Shown here: positions 7,485 to 16,902 of the stretch, piece after piece
How the letters are laid out: every line of letters begins with the position of its first letter
How positions within the stretch are numbered: the stretch's first letter is position 1
Source: CAVZRC01 sp963777695
GTDB taxonomy: Bacteria; Planctomycetota; Planctomycetia; Isosphaerales; Isosphaeraceae
NCBI GenBank assembly: GCA_963777695.1
Contig: CAVZRC010000001.1
Location: forward strand, 1,178,001 to 1,242,000
Direction of reading: 5' to 3'
DNA: 64,000 nt
The notes under the pieces: model-generated
What the model saw: only the letters and a program-made list of their open reading frames with translations
Databases searched by the model: none
Told to the model about the DNA's origin: nothing
Translations under genes and position numbers: made by a program

Positions 7485-8959
7485 TCATCTGGAATCGTCG
7501 GACGCTGGCTCCGCGTCGGTTCTTGGTTCCTTCGTGGGAGCTACCTTTCGAAGTTTCGGCCCCGACGCCGTCGGCCGCGCCGATTCGAGATCCGCCTTCT
7601 TCGATATCTTGGCCGCCTTCTTCTCCAAAGCCCGTTCGAGGCCGACCCAGTCCGTGCCGGCGTAGGCGTACCACCATCCCAGGACGATCAAGGTCGGGAT
7701 CGCCAGGAATCGCGCCGGTTGCGCCGACGCGACGCCGTTCGAGGGCGATCGCCGTCCCAGGGACCTCGCGTGCGCCGCGACTTCCTCCGTGTCGGGATGG
7801 TCGGCCCCCAACGCCTCGTCGAGGATCGCCGAGGCTCGGTGGAAGGAGACCTCGGCCGCGTCGCGATCGCCCCGCGCGACCGCGACACGTCCCAGGCCGT
7901 CGAGGCTGTAGGCCACCTCGCGATGGGATGTGCCCAGGGCCTTCTCGCGGACGGCGAGCGACTTGCGGAAGCCGCCCTCGGCCTGGTCGAGGTTGCCGCG
8001 CGTCAGCTCGACCTCGGCCAGCCCATCGAGGGGATAACCTTCCAGGGGATTGTCCCTGGAGATCGTCCGGATCAGCTCCAGGGCCTGGCCAAAGAGGTTG
8101 TACGCCTCGGAGTTCCGGCCCTGTTGATGGCGCAGGTGGGCGGTGACGCAGAGCAACGCCGCCTGATCGACGGCCGCCGGGACGACCTTGAGCTGGCGCT
8201 GGGCCGCCTGGATGTTGGCGGCGTGCCGGAGGCACTGGTCGGCGGCCGGCAGTCGCCCGCGGGCGATCTCGACGTCGGCCAGGGCGACCAGGATCATCGC
8301 AACGCAGCTCGGCGGGGGTAGGGCATCCGGCCCGGGATGCATCGTCTCGACGTGGTTGAGGGCGAGGCGTTCGAGCTCCGCCGCCTCCTGATATCGTCCG
8401 CGGGCCGCGTGGAGGAAGGCCAGTCTCTGACTGGTCATCCCCGTGTTCACGCTCCACTGGTCGCCGGCACGGCCCTTGACGTAAGCGACCGACTCCGAGA
8501 AGAAATGCTCCGCCTCATAGTAATGGCCTTCGGCGGCATGGGCGCATCCGAGGAGTCCGAAGTTGTCGGCCTCGAGGAATCGGTTGATCTCGCCGTCGGC
8601 CGGCATCCGCCTGAAGGTCTCCTTGATGTATTCGTTCTTGCCGGCCAGTAGACGGAAATCGAGGTCTCTGCAGTCCCTCACGACCTGCTCCAGGTCGCGC
8701 TGCGCCCGATGATAATCGCCTTCGTTGTAGTGCTGCCTGGCCTCGATATGCAGGGGATGCCAGAGCGACCACCCGGGTGCCCGCGCCAGGGCGAATTCCT
8801 GCTCCTCTTGGCCTTCGCGCGGGCGACGGCCGCCCCGGGGGCTTGTTTCATCGGCCGGGGCGCGGGCTCTTGAGCTGGGTCCTGTGCCTGAGCCGCGAGC
8901 GGTACGAGCAACAGGATGAAGGTGCTCAGCGTGGACCGGCGAATCTGGGTGCAACCCAA
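7485..8959 (-). CDS. exported TPR-repeat protein (frame broken once)
   Basis: The start at 8959 gives a clear signal peptide (MGCTQIRRSTLSTFILLLVP followed by LAAQAQDP, cleavage after AQA) and a Pro/Ala/Lys linker. Near 8800-8825, in a GCCCGCGCGAAGGCCAAGAG context, the frame changes; adding one base joins it to the second frame, which begins EEQEFALARAPGW and runs to 7485, about 491 residues in all. The body is made of helical tetratricopeptide-like repeats; the last ones are of the kinesin-light-chain type (FRKSLAVREKALGTSHREVA, then AILDEALGADHPDTEEVAAH). A hydrophobic helix (FLAIPTLIVLGWWYAY) near the C-terminus could anchor it. An upstream start in the second frame at 9086 exists, but its N-terminal translation looks non-coding. 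A protein-interaction role is all that can be inferred. Confidence 0.75.
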
Positions 8960-9135
8960 TGTTCTCGCCTCCTCCGTGGGTCGATGACCCGGGATGACCG
9001 CACGATTCGACGGGGCCGAAACCCCTGCTCGGAATCTTACGCTGGCCCCCGAGAGAGAAAGTCTCCCGTCCTCGAATCCCGGGCACGGCCCACCCGATGC
9101 TAAGCCGATCTTGACCCCTGCCCTATAGAACCCCC

Positions 9136-9163
9136 TTGACGCAACTTCGGATCATGGTACCAT
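9136..9163 (+). promoter_or_regulatory. sigma-70-type promoter for rplM-rpsI
   Basis: A -35 box TTGACG (9136-9141), a 16-base spacer and a -10 box TACCAT (9158-9163) lie 65 bases upstream of the rplM start, a normal arrangement for a ribosomal protein operon. Prediction from sequence only. Confidence 0.55.
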
Positions 9164-9227
9164 CGAATTTTCGTCTCCGCGACGAACAAGGGATGTTGTT
9201 GACTTAGACATTCAGGCAAAGTGCTCC

Positions 9228-9977
9228 ATGAAGTGTTATCTCGCGAAAGCCGGGGAACTGGCGAAGCATTGGTACATCATAGACGCCGAGGGGATGGTCG
9301 TCGGTCGGCTCGCCGCGCAGATCGCACCGATCCTCATGGGGAAGCACCGGCCTACCTATACCCCGCACATTGACACCGGCGACTACGTGATCGTGACCAA
9401 CGTCGATAAGGTCGTGTTCACGGGCAATAAATGGCGCCAGAAGTCGTACCAGCGATACTCTGGTTACCCGGGCGGGCAGCGGGAAGAGGCCGCCTGGAAG
9501 CTGTTCGAGCGCCGTCCCGAACGGATCCTCGAGCTGGCGATCCAGCGGATGATGCCCAAGAACAAGATCGGCCGCCACATGATGGCGAAGCTGAAGCTCT
9601 GCGTGGGCCCCAATCACCCGCACCAGGCCCAGCAGCCGATTCCGCTCGAGGCCATGAACGGACGCCCCGCAGCCTCGGGAGCCGTCTACGTACCGGAGCC
9701 GGCCCCGACGGAGAAGGTCCGCCCCGCGAAGGTCAGGCCGCCGGCCGCCGCGACGACTTCGGCCCCGCCTGTCGAGGCCGCCCTGGCCGCCCCTCCTGTT
9801 GAGCACGAGTTGCCTGCACCGCCGGTCGAGGCTGCCCTGCCAGCTCCTCCGGTCGAGCACGCGGTGTCTGCCCCGTCGGTCGAGCCCACGCTGACCGCCG
9901 GATCGGATCAGGCCGCCGAGCCGGCGACCACGCCAACCACCCCGGAAGAGTCTTCGCCCGAGGCGAGCCAAGCCTGA
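9228..9977 (+). CDS. rplM: 50S ribosomal protein L13 with a long Ala/Pro-rich C-terminal extension
   Basis: Residues 1-142 are an ordinary L13, an early-assembly protein of the large ribosomal subunit: HWYIIDAEGMVVGRLAAQ, GDYVIVTNVDKVVFTG, KSYQRYSGYPGG and the closing RMMPKNKIGRHMMAKLK. L13 is normally about 140-150 residues; this one has 249. The extra 107 residues are low-complexity, built of repeated APPVE(A/H) units (PAPPVEAALPAPPVEH and similar) with acidic ends, and look disordered. The start ATG 9228 follows the promoter at 9136-9163. rpsI follows 90 bases downstream, the conserved rplM-rpsI order. No frameshift explains the tail, since one continuous frame carries it. Confidence 0.97.
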   Translation: MKCYLAKAGELAKHWYIIDAEGMVVGRLAAQIAPILMGKHRPTYTPHIDTGDYVIVTNVDKVVFTGNKWRQKSYQRYSGYPGGQREEAAWKLFERRPERILELAIQRMMPKNKIGRHMMAKLKLCVGPNHPHQAQQPIPLEAMNGRPAASGAVYVPEPAPTEKVRPAKVRPPAAATTSAPPVEAALAAPPVEHELPAPPVEAALPAPPVEHAVSAPSVEPTLTAGSDQAAEPATTPTTPEESSPEASQA

Positions 9978-10067
9978 TTTCCTACTCAGCCCCAATCACG
10001 TTGATCCCTGCCCGAGCCCGTGGCGTCCCGCGGGCGAGGCGATGATCGTCGAAGGAAAGACGCGGTC

Positions 10068-10472
10068 ATGACGGCGACAGCACAGAATCAGTTCACATGG
10101 GGGACCGGGAGGCGGAAAACCGCCGTCGCCCGCGTCCGGATTCGCGAGGGGACCGGCCAGTTCATCGTCAACGGCCTGGACGTCAACGAGTACTTCCCCC
10201 TGGAGGTCCAGAGGATCGACGTCCGTGCCCCCCTCAAATTGACCGACATGGGCAGCCGGCTCGACGTGTTCGTCAACGTCCGGGGCAGCGGCAAGCTCAG
10301 CCAGTCCGGCGCCGTGATGCTCGGCCTCGCCCGCGCCATCAAGGAATCCCGCCCCGACTTCGACACCGTCCTCCGCGACAGCGGCTTCTTGACCCGCGAC
10401 TCGCGAATGGTCGAGCGCAAGAAGTTCGGCCACAAGAAGGCCCGCAAGAGCTTCCAGTTCTCCAAGCGCTGA
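10068..10472 (+). CDS. rpsI: 30S ribosomal protein S9
   Basis: A 134-residue S9, the usual length, bound in the head of the small subunit with its C-terminal tail reaching the P-site tRNA. The start at ATG 10068 is chosen because GAAGGAAAG lies just upstream and the family begins shortly before TWGTGRRKTAVARVRI; an in-frame GTG 48 bases earlier would add a non-conserved segment. Family hallmarks are the GTGRRK N-terminus, VNGLDVNEYF, and the basic end KKFGHKKARKSFQFSKR; S9 normally ends in SKR, as here. It is the second gene of the rplM-rpsI operon and ends just before a hairpin at 10514-10565. Confidence 0.98.
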   Translation: MTATAQNQFTWGTGRRKTAVARVRIREGTGQFIVNGLDVNEYFPLEVQRIDVRAPLKLTDMGSRLDVFVNVRGSGKLSQSGAVMLGLARAIKESRPDFDTVLRDSGFLTRDSRMVERKKFGHKKARKSFQFSKR

Positions 10473-10513
10473 GCGACGACCGTCACGATCGATGGAGACT
10501 CGGCCCGCCTCAA

Positions 10514-10565
10514 ATGCCGGACATGCCGGACAATCCCCAGGGAGGTGTCCGGCATTGTCCGGCAT
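10514..10565. terminator. hairpin between convergent rpsI and ABC permease
   Basis: ATGCCGGACATGCCGGACA (10514-10532) pairs with TGTCCGGCATTGTCCGGCAT (10546-10565), differing by one inserted base, around a 13-base loop. There is no clear T run on either side. Position between two convergent genes suggests a bidirectional terminator, though the internal GCCGGACA duplications also suggest a small repeat element. Confidence 0.55.
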
Positions 10566-10596
10566 GGTGCCCGGTGTCGAGGACGGCCCGGCGTTC

Positions 10597-11619
10597 CTAT
10601 TCCTTGCGGAGTCGGAATCGCTGGTTGACGGCGACGGCCAGGACGACGACCGTCCCGAGGACGAGGCCCTCGATCTGGGTGCTGTCGATCCCGCGGACGA
10701 CCTGCCCGGTCCCCTGGATGACGATCCGGGTGAGCAGAAGGCCCAGCACGGTACCTCGGATCGAGCCGATGCCGCCCGAGAGGCTACAGCCGCCGACGAC
10801 CGCCGCCGTGATGGCCGTCAACTCGTAGGTCATGCCGAGCCGGCTATCGGCCTGCCCGGTGAGTCCCGTGAACAAAATGCCGCCGAGCGCCGAGAGGACC
10901 CCGGAGAGTCCATAGGCGATCAGCTTGAGCCGCTGGGTGCGCAGGCCGCTCAGCCGGGCGGCGGTCTCGTTGCCTCCCAGGGCATAGAGATGACGGCCGA
11001 GCACCGTGCAGCCCATGACCACGCTCATGATGGCCGCGACAATCGCGAAGATCGACAGCGAATACGTAGGATTGTTGCCCCAGACCCGGTACCAATCGTA
11101 GGTGACGTTGATGGTCCGGCTCTGGGCCAGCACCGACGCCAGGCTGCGGAGCCCGGCCATTGTCGCCAGCGTCGCGATAAACGGCGGCAGGCGGAGCTGG
11201 TTGATCATCACCGCGTGGAACAGGCCGATGATCAGGCCCATCAGCAAGGTGATGCCGATCACCACCGCGATCAATCCGATGGACGGCGGCTGTCCGGCGG
11301 GTGCGCCTCCCCGGAGCCACTCCGTCAGGAGCTTGGCGCTGACGACCGAGGACAGGGCCACGACCGAGCCCGTCGAGAGGTCGATCCCGCCGGCGATGAT
11401 GACCAGGGCTGCGCCGACGGCGAGCACGCCGAAGAGGGCCAGCCGGTGGATCAGCGACTGCATGCTGTACGCCTGGAAGAAGGCGTGGCTGCGGTCGAGG
11501 AAGTAGATGAGTCCCAGGACGGCCACGATGCCCGCGACCAATCCCCACTCCGGGGCCTTGAAGAAGCGGATCAAGGGATCGAACGGACTCGCGGCGCGAT
11601 CGATTTCGTTCACGGCCAT
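10597..11619 (-). CDS. RbsC-type sugar ABC transporter permease
   Basis: A 340-residue inner-membrane permease of the ribose/xylose/galactose ABC family (branched-chain permease superfamily). It has about nine to ten hydrophobic helices, and the family-defining segments are present: AALVIIAGGIDLSTGSVVAL, LRLPPFIATLATMAGLRSLA and ALGGNETAARLSGL, the last being the cytoplasmic loop that contacts the ATPase, then SGGIGSIRGTVLGLLL. It is the last gene of a minus-strand group: binding protein (12994-14094), acyl-CoA dehydrogenase, permease. The matching ATPase (RbsA type) is not in the window, so the transporter is incomplete locally. No good ribosome binding site precedes the ATG. The sugar carried cannot be predicted. 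Confidence 0.92.
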   Translation of the reverse strand: MAVNEIDRAASPFDPLIRFFKAPEWGLVAGIVAVLGLIYFLDRSHAFFQAYSMQSLIHRLALFGVLAVGAALVIIAGGIDLSTGSVVALSSVVSAKLLTEWLRGGAPAGQPPSIGLIAVVIGITLLMGLIIGLFHAVMINQLRLPPFIATLATMAGLRSLASVLAQSRTINVTYDWYRVWGNNPTYSLSIFAIVAAIMSVVMGCTVLGRHLYALGGNETAARLSGLRTQRLKLIAYGLSGVLSALGGILFTGLTGQADSRLGMTYELTAITAAVVGGCSLSGGIGSIRGTVLGLLLTRIVIQGTGQVVRGIDSTQIEGLVLGTVVVLAVAVNQRFRLRKE

Positions 11620-11740
11620 TGATGATCCACGTCAGCAAGGGATGACCGGTCGGCTTCGAGAGGAACGTGGGGAATGATGTTACCGCGGTTCGACCGAAGT
11701 CGAAAGGGCCGTGTGAGTTTCTCTCGGATCGCCTCGCCCC

Positions 11741-12892
11741 TCAGCCCAGGCGGAACTGCTGGGCGATGATGTTGCGCTGGATGTCATTGGTGCCGGAGAA
11801 GATCACGCTGCCGACACTATCGCGGAGGTCGCGCTCGACTCCGGTCTCTTCGACGTAGCCCGCCGCGCCAAAGATGCGGACGGCGTCCAGGCTGTTCTGC
11901 ACGAAGCACTCGGAGACGTGGAGCTTGGCCATCGAGGCCGCGGCGGTGGCCTCCTGCCCCTGCTGATTCAGCCAGGCATAGCGGTAGACCATCAGCCGGC
12001 ATGTCTCCAGGCGGACCGCCATGTCCACAATCCGATTCGAGACCGACTGGAACTTGCCGATCGGCTGGCCGAATTGCTTCCGCGTCCGCGCGTGGACGGT
12101 GCAACGTTCGAGCTGCCGCCGCATCGTGCCCAAAGCGAAGGCGAGAAGGACGCCGCGTTCGAGCTCGAGCCCAGCTTTGAAGATCGACGCCCCGCGTCCT
12201 TCGCGCCCCAGCAGACTCTCTCGCGGCAGGGCGGAATCCTCGAAGGCCAGCTCGCCCATGGGGACGGTCCGCATGCCCATCTTGGGGATCTCGCGGACCA
12301 CGCGGAATCCCGGGGCGTCGCGGTCGATGAGGAAGGCGGAGATGCCCATGATGCCGCGAGACGGGTCCGTGGTCGCGAAGCAGAGGAACAGGTCGGCGAT
12401 CGGCCCGGCGGTGATCCAGGTCTTGCGTCCGTTCAAGACCCAGCGATCGCCCCGACGCTCGGCGCGCGTCTGCATACCGAAGATGTCCGAGCCGGCCTCG
12501 GGCTCGCTGACGCCGTTGGCGCCCAGGAGCCGGCCGTCGCACAGGCCCGGAAGATAACGACGCTTTTGGTCGTCGGTGCCGAAATGGACGATTGGCATCG
12601 TGACCGTCCAGAGCGCGGCATTGATCGCGAAGATGAGGCCGGAGTCACGACAACCGTAACCCAGGCCCTCCATCGCAGCGGCGGTCGTGAGCAGATCCTG
12701 GCCCTTGCCGCCGAACTCGGTCGGGACCGGCAAGCCGGGGAAGCCGAATCGTCCACAGAGCGAGTAGCCTTCCCGCCAGAACGAGGCCCGGCCGTCGCGC
12801 GTTTCCGACTCGGGGACGATCAATTCGTCTTTAGCAAACCGGGCTGCGGCGTCGTGCCAGTGCTGCTGAGCTTTCGAGAAGGCGAATTCCAT
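11741..12892 (-). CDS. acyl-CoA dehydrogenase family flavoprotein
   Basis: A 383-residue FAD enzyme, the standard length for the family that oxidises acyl-CoA to enoyl-CoA. The N-terminal helical domain is followed by the middle beta-domain with GVSEPEAGSDIFGMQT and RWVLNGRKTWITAGPIADL, the usual FAD-contact segments, and the C-terminal helical domain with RKQFGQPIGKFQSVSNRI and RIFGAAGYVEETGVERDLRD, ending in FSGTNDIQRNIIAQQFRLG. In many members the catalytic base is a Glu in the region here read as AAGYVEETGVERDLRD; I cannot fix it with certainty. It sits oddly between a sugar-binding protein and a sugar permease gene, 121 and 101 bases from them, and may belong to an unrelated pathway. Confidence 0.9.
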   Translation of the reverse strand: MEFAFSKAQQHWHDAAARFAKDELIVPESETRDGRASFWREGYSLCGRFGFPGLPVPTEFGGKGQDLLTTAAAMEGLGYGCRDSGLIFAINAALWTVTMPIVHFGTDDQKRRYLPGLCDGRLLGANGVSEPEAGSDIFGMQTRAERRGDRWVLNGRKTWITAGPIADLFLCFATTDPSRGIMGISAFLIDRDAPGFRVVREIPKMGMRTVPMGELAFEDSALPRESLLGREGRGASIFKAGLELERGVLLAFALGTMRRQLERCTVHARTRKQFGQPIGKFQSVSNRIVDMAVRLETCRLMVYRYAWLNQQGQEATAAASMAKLHVSECFVQNSLDAVRIFGAAGYVEETGVERDLRDSVGSVIFSGTNDIQRNIIAQQFRLG

Positions 12893-12993
12893 TTCTGCGA
12901 CCTCGATTCCAGGAGGAGACCTTCGGTCGTGAGAACCGCATCGATCCGCAGGCGATGATGGCCGAAGGCCCTCCGTTCCGCAAGATCAGCCGC

Positions 12994-14094
12994 TCAGGTC
13001 AACTTCAGCCCCTTGCTCGTCAGCCAGGTCTTCATCTCGTCGATGTCGATCACGTTGTCACCCTTGACCGCGGAATCCTTCTTGGGGACGACCACACGCA
13101 CGCCGGTGTCGATGGTGTCGATGCTGCCCGGGAGCATCTCGTCGATGGTCTTCTGGTCCTTCTCGATGAATGCCTTGAGCAGCCGCACGCCGAGGTATCC
13201 CATCTCGTACGGATTCTGACAGACCGTCGCGTCGATGGCACCTTTGGCGAGGTCCTGGACGGCGGCCTCGTCGAGGTCGAAGGTGACAACCGTCGCCTTC
13301 TTCCGCAGCTCGGGGAACTTGCCGACCTCCTCGGCGATGAAGTGGGCGTTGTAGGACCAGATCCCGAGGAAGACCCCGGCGTCGGGATACTTGTTGATCG
13401 CCGTCTGGACGTTGATCTGGGCCTTGCTCATGTCGGTATCATCGCCGAAGACCTCTAGGGCGTCGTCTTTCGCGCTGACGCGAAACTCGTCGCCGGCACC
13501 GGCGAAGAAGCCTTCGCGACGCTCGATCGCGTTGGCCGCGGCGCGGTTGCCGACGAACGCCACCGTCTTACCCCCCTGCGGACGGAGCGTCCTGGCCACC
13601 TTGCCGGCCACTTCGCCGGCCTTGCGGTTGTTCGTGCCGATGTAGGCCCGCCGGGCGGCTTGCTGGCCGTCCGAATCGATCGCGATCACGACCTTGCCCG
13701 ACTTCTGGAGCTCCTTCATCTTGTCGGCGATGCCCGGCGAGTCCGCCTCCATCACCGAGATGGCCACGCCCTGGATGTCGGGCCGGCTGAGGACGTCCTC
13801 GATGAGCCGGATCTGGTCGGCCGGCCCGCCTTCGCGGTTGCGACGCATCTCCACCTGGGCCTTGAACTTGGCGGCGCCGTCGTTCATGCCCTTCTCGACA
13901 GCATTCCACCAGTCGGAAGTCCCGTTGGTGATGAAGACGAGTCGAGGGCCCTCACCCGACACGCCGGGAGCGTTCGCGCCCGTGGTCCCAGGTCCCCCGG
14001 GGCCGACCGACGAGCCGTCGCCGCAGCCGACGCAGGCCAGGAGCGAAACGAGGAAGAGCCGCGCCGGGATCCGGCGGATGATGGTGATTCGCAC
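12994..14094 (-). CDS. periplasmic sugar-binding lipoprotein (RbsB/PBP1 fold)
   Basis: Solute-binding component of a sugar ABC transporter. I start it at GTG 14094, which has GGGGGGAA just upstream; an in-frame ATG at 14148 lacks any ribosome binding site. The N-terminus VRITIIRRIPARLFLVSLLAC is a lipoprotein signal with lipobox LLAC, followed by a Gly/Pro-rich linker. The mature part is a type I periplasmic binding fold: LVFITNGTSDWWNAVEKGMN, GVAISVMEADS, KVVIAIDSDG, KTVAFVGNR and GIWSYNAHFIAEEV are in the order seen in RbsB. A lipid anchor instead of a free periplasmic protein is frequent in planctomycetes. It is the first gene of the group with the permease at 10597-11619. Confidence 0.9.
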   Translation of the reverse strand: MRITIIRRIPARLFLVSLLACVGCGDGSSVGPGGPGTTGANAPGVSGEGPRLVFITNGTSDWWNAVEKGMNDGAAKFKAQVEMRRNREGGPADQIRLIEDVLSRPDIQGVAISVMEADSPGIADKMKELQKSGKVVIAIDSDGQQAARRAYIGTNNRKAGEVAGKVARTLRPQGGKTVAFVGNRAAANAIERREGFFAGAGDEFRVSAKDDALEVFGDDTDMSKAQINVQTAINKYPDAGVFLGIWSYNAHFIAEEVGKFPELRKKATVVTFDLDEAAVQDLAKGAIDATVCQNPYEMGYLGVRLLKAFIEKDQKTIDEMLPGSIDTIDTGVRVVVPKKDSAVKGDNVIDIDEMKTWLTSKGLKLT

Positions 14095-14279
14095 TGGAAT
14101 TCCCCCCAAAGCTGTGCTGCCGAAATGAGTTCGTCGGAATGGTATCATAACGGATCGGCGATGAGCGAGAAACGGCTTGCCCGGTCAACCTGGCCTTGAA
14201 ATTCCCGCCCGGGGTCCCGACGATTAAAAAGGAAGGGCTGTCCGTACCGTTGCGATGATGGAGGGGGAGACGCGTCTCG

Positions 14280-15197
14280 ATGCGATGGCACGACCGGGTT
14301 TATGGTGACGTCGCGATCGAGGAGCCGGCGATTCTTGCATTGATCGACTGTCCAACCTACCAGCGGTTGAAGGGCGTCCGACAAGCCGGACCATCCGCCC
14401 TGGCCTTCCCTTTCAAGGATGTCACGCGGTTCGAGCATAGCCTGGGCGTCTACTTCCTGTTGCGTCGACTCGGGGCCCCTCCCCGCGAGCAGGTGGCCGG
14501 ATTGCTCCACGACGTCTCGCACACGGCCTTCTCGCATGCGGTCGATTTCGTCATCTCGTCGAGAGAGCAGGACCATCACGAGCAGCTCAAGCCGCTGATG
14601 CTGGACCGGCCCGACATCGTCGCGGCGCTGGACCGGCTGGGGTATGCTCCGCATGACTTCTATGACGATGCGATCTATCCCATCCTGGAGCAGCCGCTGC
14701 CGGCCCTCTGCGCCGACCGACTCGACTACTTCCTTCGCGACGGCATGGCCTGCGGAGTCGTGACGCCCGAGGCCGTCGCCCGCATCCTGGGCCGTACCGC
14801 CGTCTGCGACGAACGGATCATCTTGACCGATCTCGGCGTCGCCCGTGAGGCGGTCTCGCTGTTCAACCTGATGAACCGGGACTGGTGGGCCAGCCCGACC
14901 GAGGCTTTCATCTACAACGAATTCGCCGACGTCCTCCGCGAAGGGCTACGGCTTGGAATCCTGAACCCCGACGACTTGTTGACCGAGGACGACCTCGTCC
15001 TGGCGAAACTCGACGCGACGGGCAGGCCCGACATCGCCCGGTCGCTGGCCCGGATTCGACACTTTCGCCCCGAACTGGCCGATGGATACATGCCACGGGT
15101 CATGCCCAAGGAACGCTGGATCGACCCGGACGTACGGGTGGGGCGATCCGTCGATCGGCTATCGGTCTTCGAGGGTCGATCGCAACACCATGGATAG
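14280..15197 (+). CDS. HD-domain phosphohydrolase
   Basis: A 305-residue cytoplasmic HD-superfamily enzyme, similar in layout to YdhJ-like and dNTPase-related hydrolases. The metal-site residues are visible: His in TRFEHSLGVYF (first H), the HD pair in AGLLHDVSHTAFSH, and an Asp in CADRLDYFLRDG. The leading LIDCPTYQRLKGVRQAG is typical of this subgroup. A GGAGGGGGAG stretch about 11 bases before the ATG supports the start. The gene is divergent from the sugar-binding lipoprotein. Its last 39 bases overlap the 3' end of nadB on the other strand, so the two are convergent with overlapping tails. The substrate is unknown. Confidence 0.88.
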   Translation: MRWHDRVYGDVAIEEPAILALIDCPTYQRLKGVRQAGPSALAFPFKDVTRFEHSLGVYFLLRRLGAPPREQVAGLLHDVSHTAFSHAVDFVISSREQDHHEQLKPLMLDRPDIVAALDRLGYAPHDFYDDAIYPILEQPLPALCADRLDYFLRDGMACGVVTPEAVARILGRTAVCDERIILTDLGVAREAVSLFNLMNRDWWASPTEAFIYNEFADVLREGLRLGILNPDDLLTEDDLVLAKLDATGRPDIARSLARIRHFRPELADGYMPRVMPKERWIDPDVRVGRSVDRLSVFEGRSQHHG

Positions 15198-16852
15198 CTC
15201 GCCGTTAGCGTCCTGAATCCTGGCCGAACCCGGCGCGATTCCCCGCAGGTTGATGTGGTGATTGGCCTCGGGGTCGGCTTGGGGAAAGTCGCGGCGGAAG
15301 TGGACGCCTCGGGATTCGCAACGCGACGAGGCGGCGGCGATCATCAGGCGGGCGACCATCAGCATGTTCTGGAGGGTCCAACCGGCCACGTCGTCGAATT
15401 CGAGCGGGAGGATGTACCGACTCCATCGGTCAACACGATCCGCGGCCTCGGCCAGGCCGGCGGCATCGCGGGTGATGCCCAGGCGTCGCCACAGGAGGGC
15501 GCGGAGGGATTCGCGGACGTCGCCCACGTCGATCCGCGCCTGGCCCTCGCGCGGAGGCGCCGTTACCAGCGGCGGCACTTCGAGGGGTCGCGGACCTTCC
15601 CGGTCCAGTTGGGCGATGAGATCCTCGGCGACGCGAGCGCCGTAGACCAGGCCCTCGATCAGGCTGTTTGAGGCGAGCCGATTGGCGCCGTGGAGGCCCG
15701 AGCTGGTGACCTCGCCGGCCGCCCAGAGGCCCGGGAGGGTCGTCCGGCCGTTGAGGTCAACCTTTACCCCGCCGATCATGTAATGCGCCCCGGGGCAGAC
15801 CGGGATCGGGTCGCGCGTGATGTCGAACTCGAAGGTCCGGCAGATCCGATCGATCCCGGGAAACCGGCTGCGAATCCGGTCCGGGTCGAGGTGGGAGAGG
15901 TCGAGGTAGACGCTGGGGTGCTGGGTCGTGGCCATCTGGGCGGCGATCGCCAGCGAGACATCATCCCTCGGGGCGAGCTCGGCGAGGCGATGGTAGGCCG
16001 GCATGAACCGCTCGCCGTTGCAATCGCGGAGGTAGGCCCCCTCCCCGCGGAGGGCTTCGGTCAGCAGGTGACGAGTCGAGCCGGCGATGTAGAGCACGGT
16101 CGGATGGAACTGCATGAATTCCATGTCGCGGAGCTCGGCGCCGCGCGGAATGCCATGGCGTGGCCGTCGGCCGTGGCGATCGGCGGGTTGGTCGTCTCTC
16201 GGAAGAGCTGACCTGCCCCGCCGGTCGCGAGCACAACCGCCCTGGCCCAGACCAGCGACAGCCCATGGTTCCGGTCCCAGACCAGCACGCCGCGACACTG
16301 GCCCTCATGCGTCAGGAGATCGATCGAGAAGCAGTTGGCGCGGAGTCGGATATTCGGACGATTCCGCACGCGCTGGATGATCGCGCACATGATCTCCCGG
16401 CCGGTCTCATCGCCGAGCGCATGGACGATCCGGGCGTGCGAGTGTCCGCCTTCGAGGCCGAGCGCCACATGACCGTTGACCTCATCGAAATGGGTGCCCC
16501 ACTCGATCAGCTCGCCGATACGGATCGGGGCCTCGCGGACGACCATCGCGACGACCTCGGGATTGCAGAGCCCTTTACCGGCGGCCAGCGTGTCGGCGAT
16601 ATGGTTGTCGAAGCGATCCTCCGGGTCGAGGACCCCGGCGATCCCACCCTGCGCGTAGTGGCTGTTGCTCTCGCGGACCTCGTCCTTGGTCACGACCATG
16701 ACGCGATATCGGTCGGGGACGCCGAGCGCGGCGCGGAAGCCGGCGATCCCCCCTCCGATCACCAGGACGTCAGTGAAGTGGTGGGGCAACTCCCGCGGGT
16801 CGAAGCCCACGAGTTGACGTCGTGGCATCGGCACGGTATAGGGCTTGTCCAT
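15159..16852 (-). CDS. nadB: L-aspartate oxidase (frame broken once by an apparent 1-base deletion)
   Basis: Catalyses FAD-dependent oxidation of L-aspartate to iminoaspartate, the first step of de novo NAD synthesis. I start it at ATG 16852 (MDKPYTVPMPRRQLVGF). The FAD-binding motif is VLVIGGGIAGFRAAL; NSHYAQGGIAG and TGGAGQLFRETTNPPIATAD are family signatures. Near 16150 the frame changes in CCGCGCGGCGCCGAG; restoring one G gives AMAFRAGAELRDMEFMQFHP, the expected catalytic-region sequence. The second frame continues with GEVTSSGLHGANRLASNSL, typical of NadB, to 15159. The restored length is about 564 residues, normal for the family. The 3' end overlaps the convergent HD gene by 39 bases, and the giant repeat gene lies 50 bases upstream on the same strand. 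nadA and nadC are not in the window. Confidence 0.92.
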
Positions 16853-16902
16853 GGTCCTGGTCCCGCTCTTTGCGACGGCCCGGAAGGCCTCGAACCCTCG
16901 AA

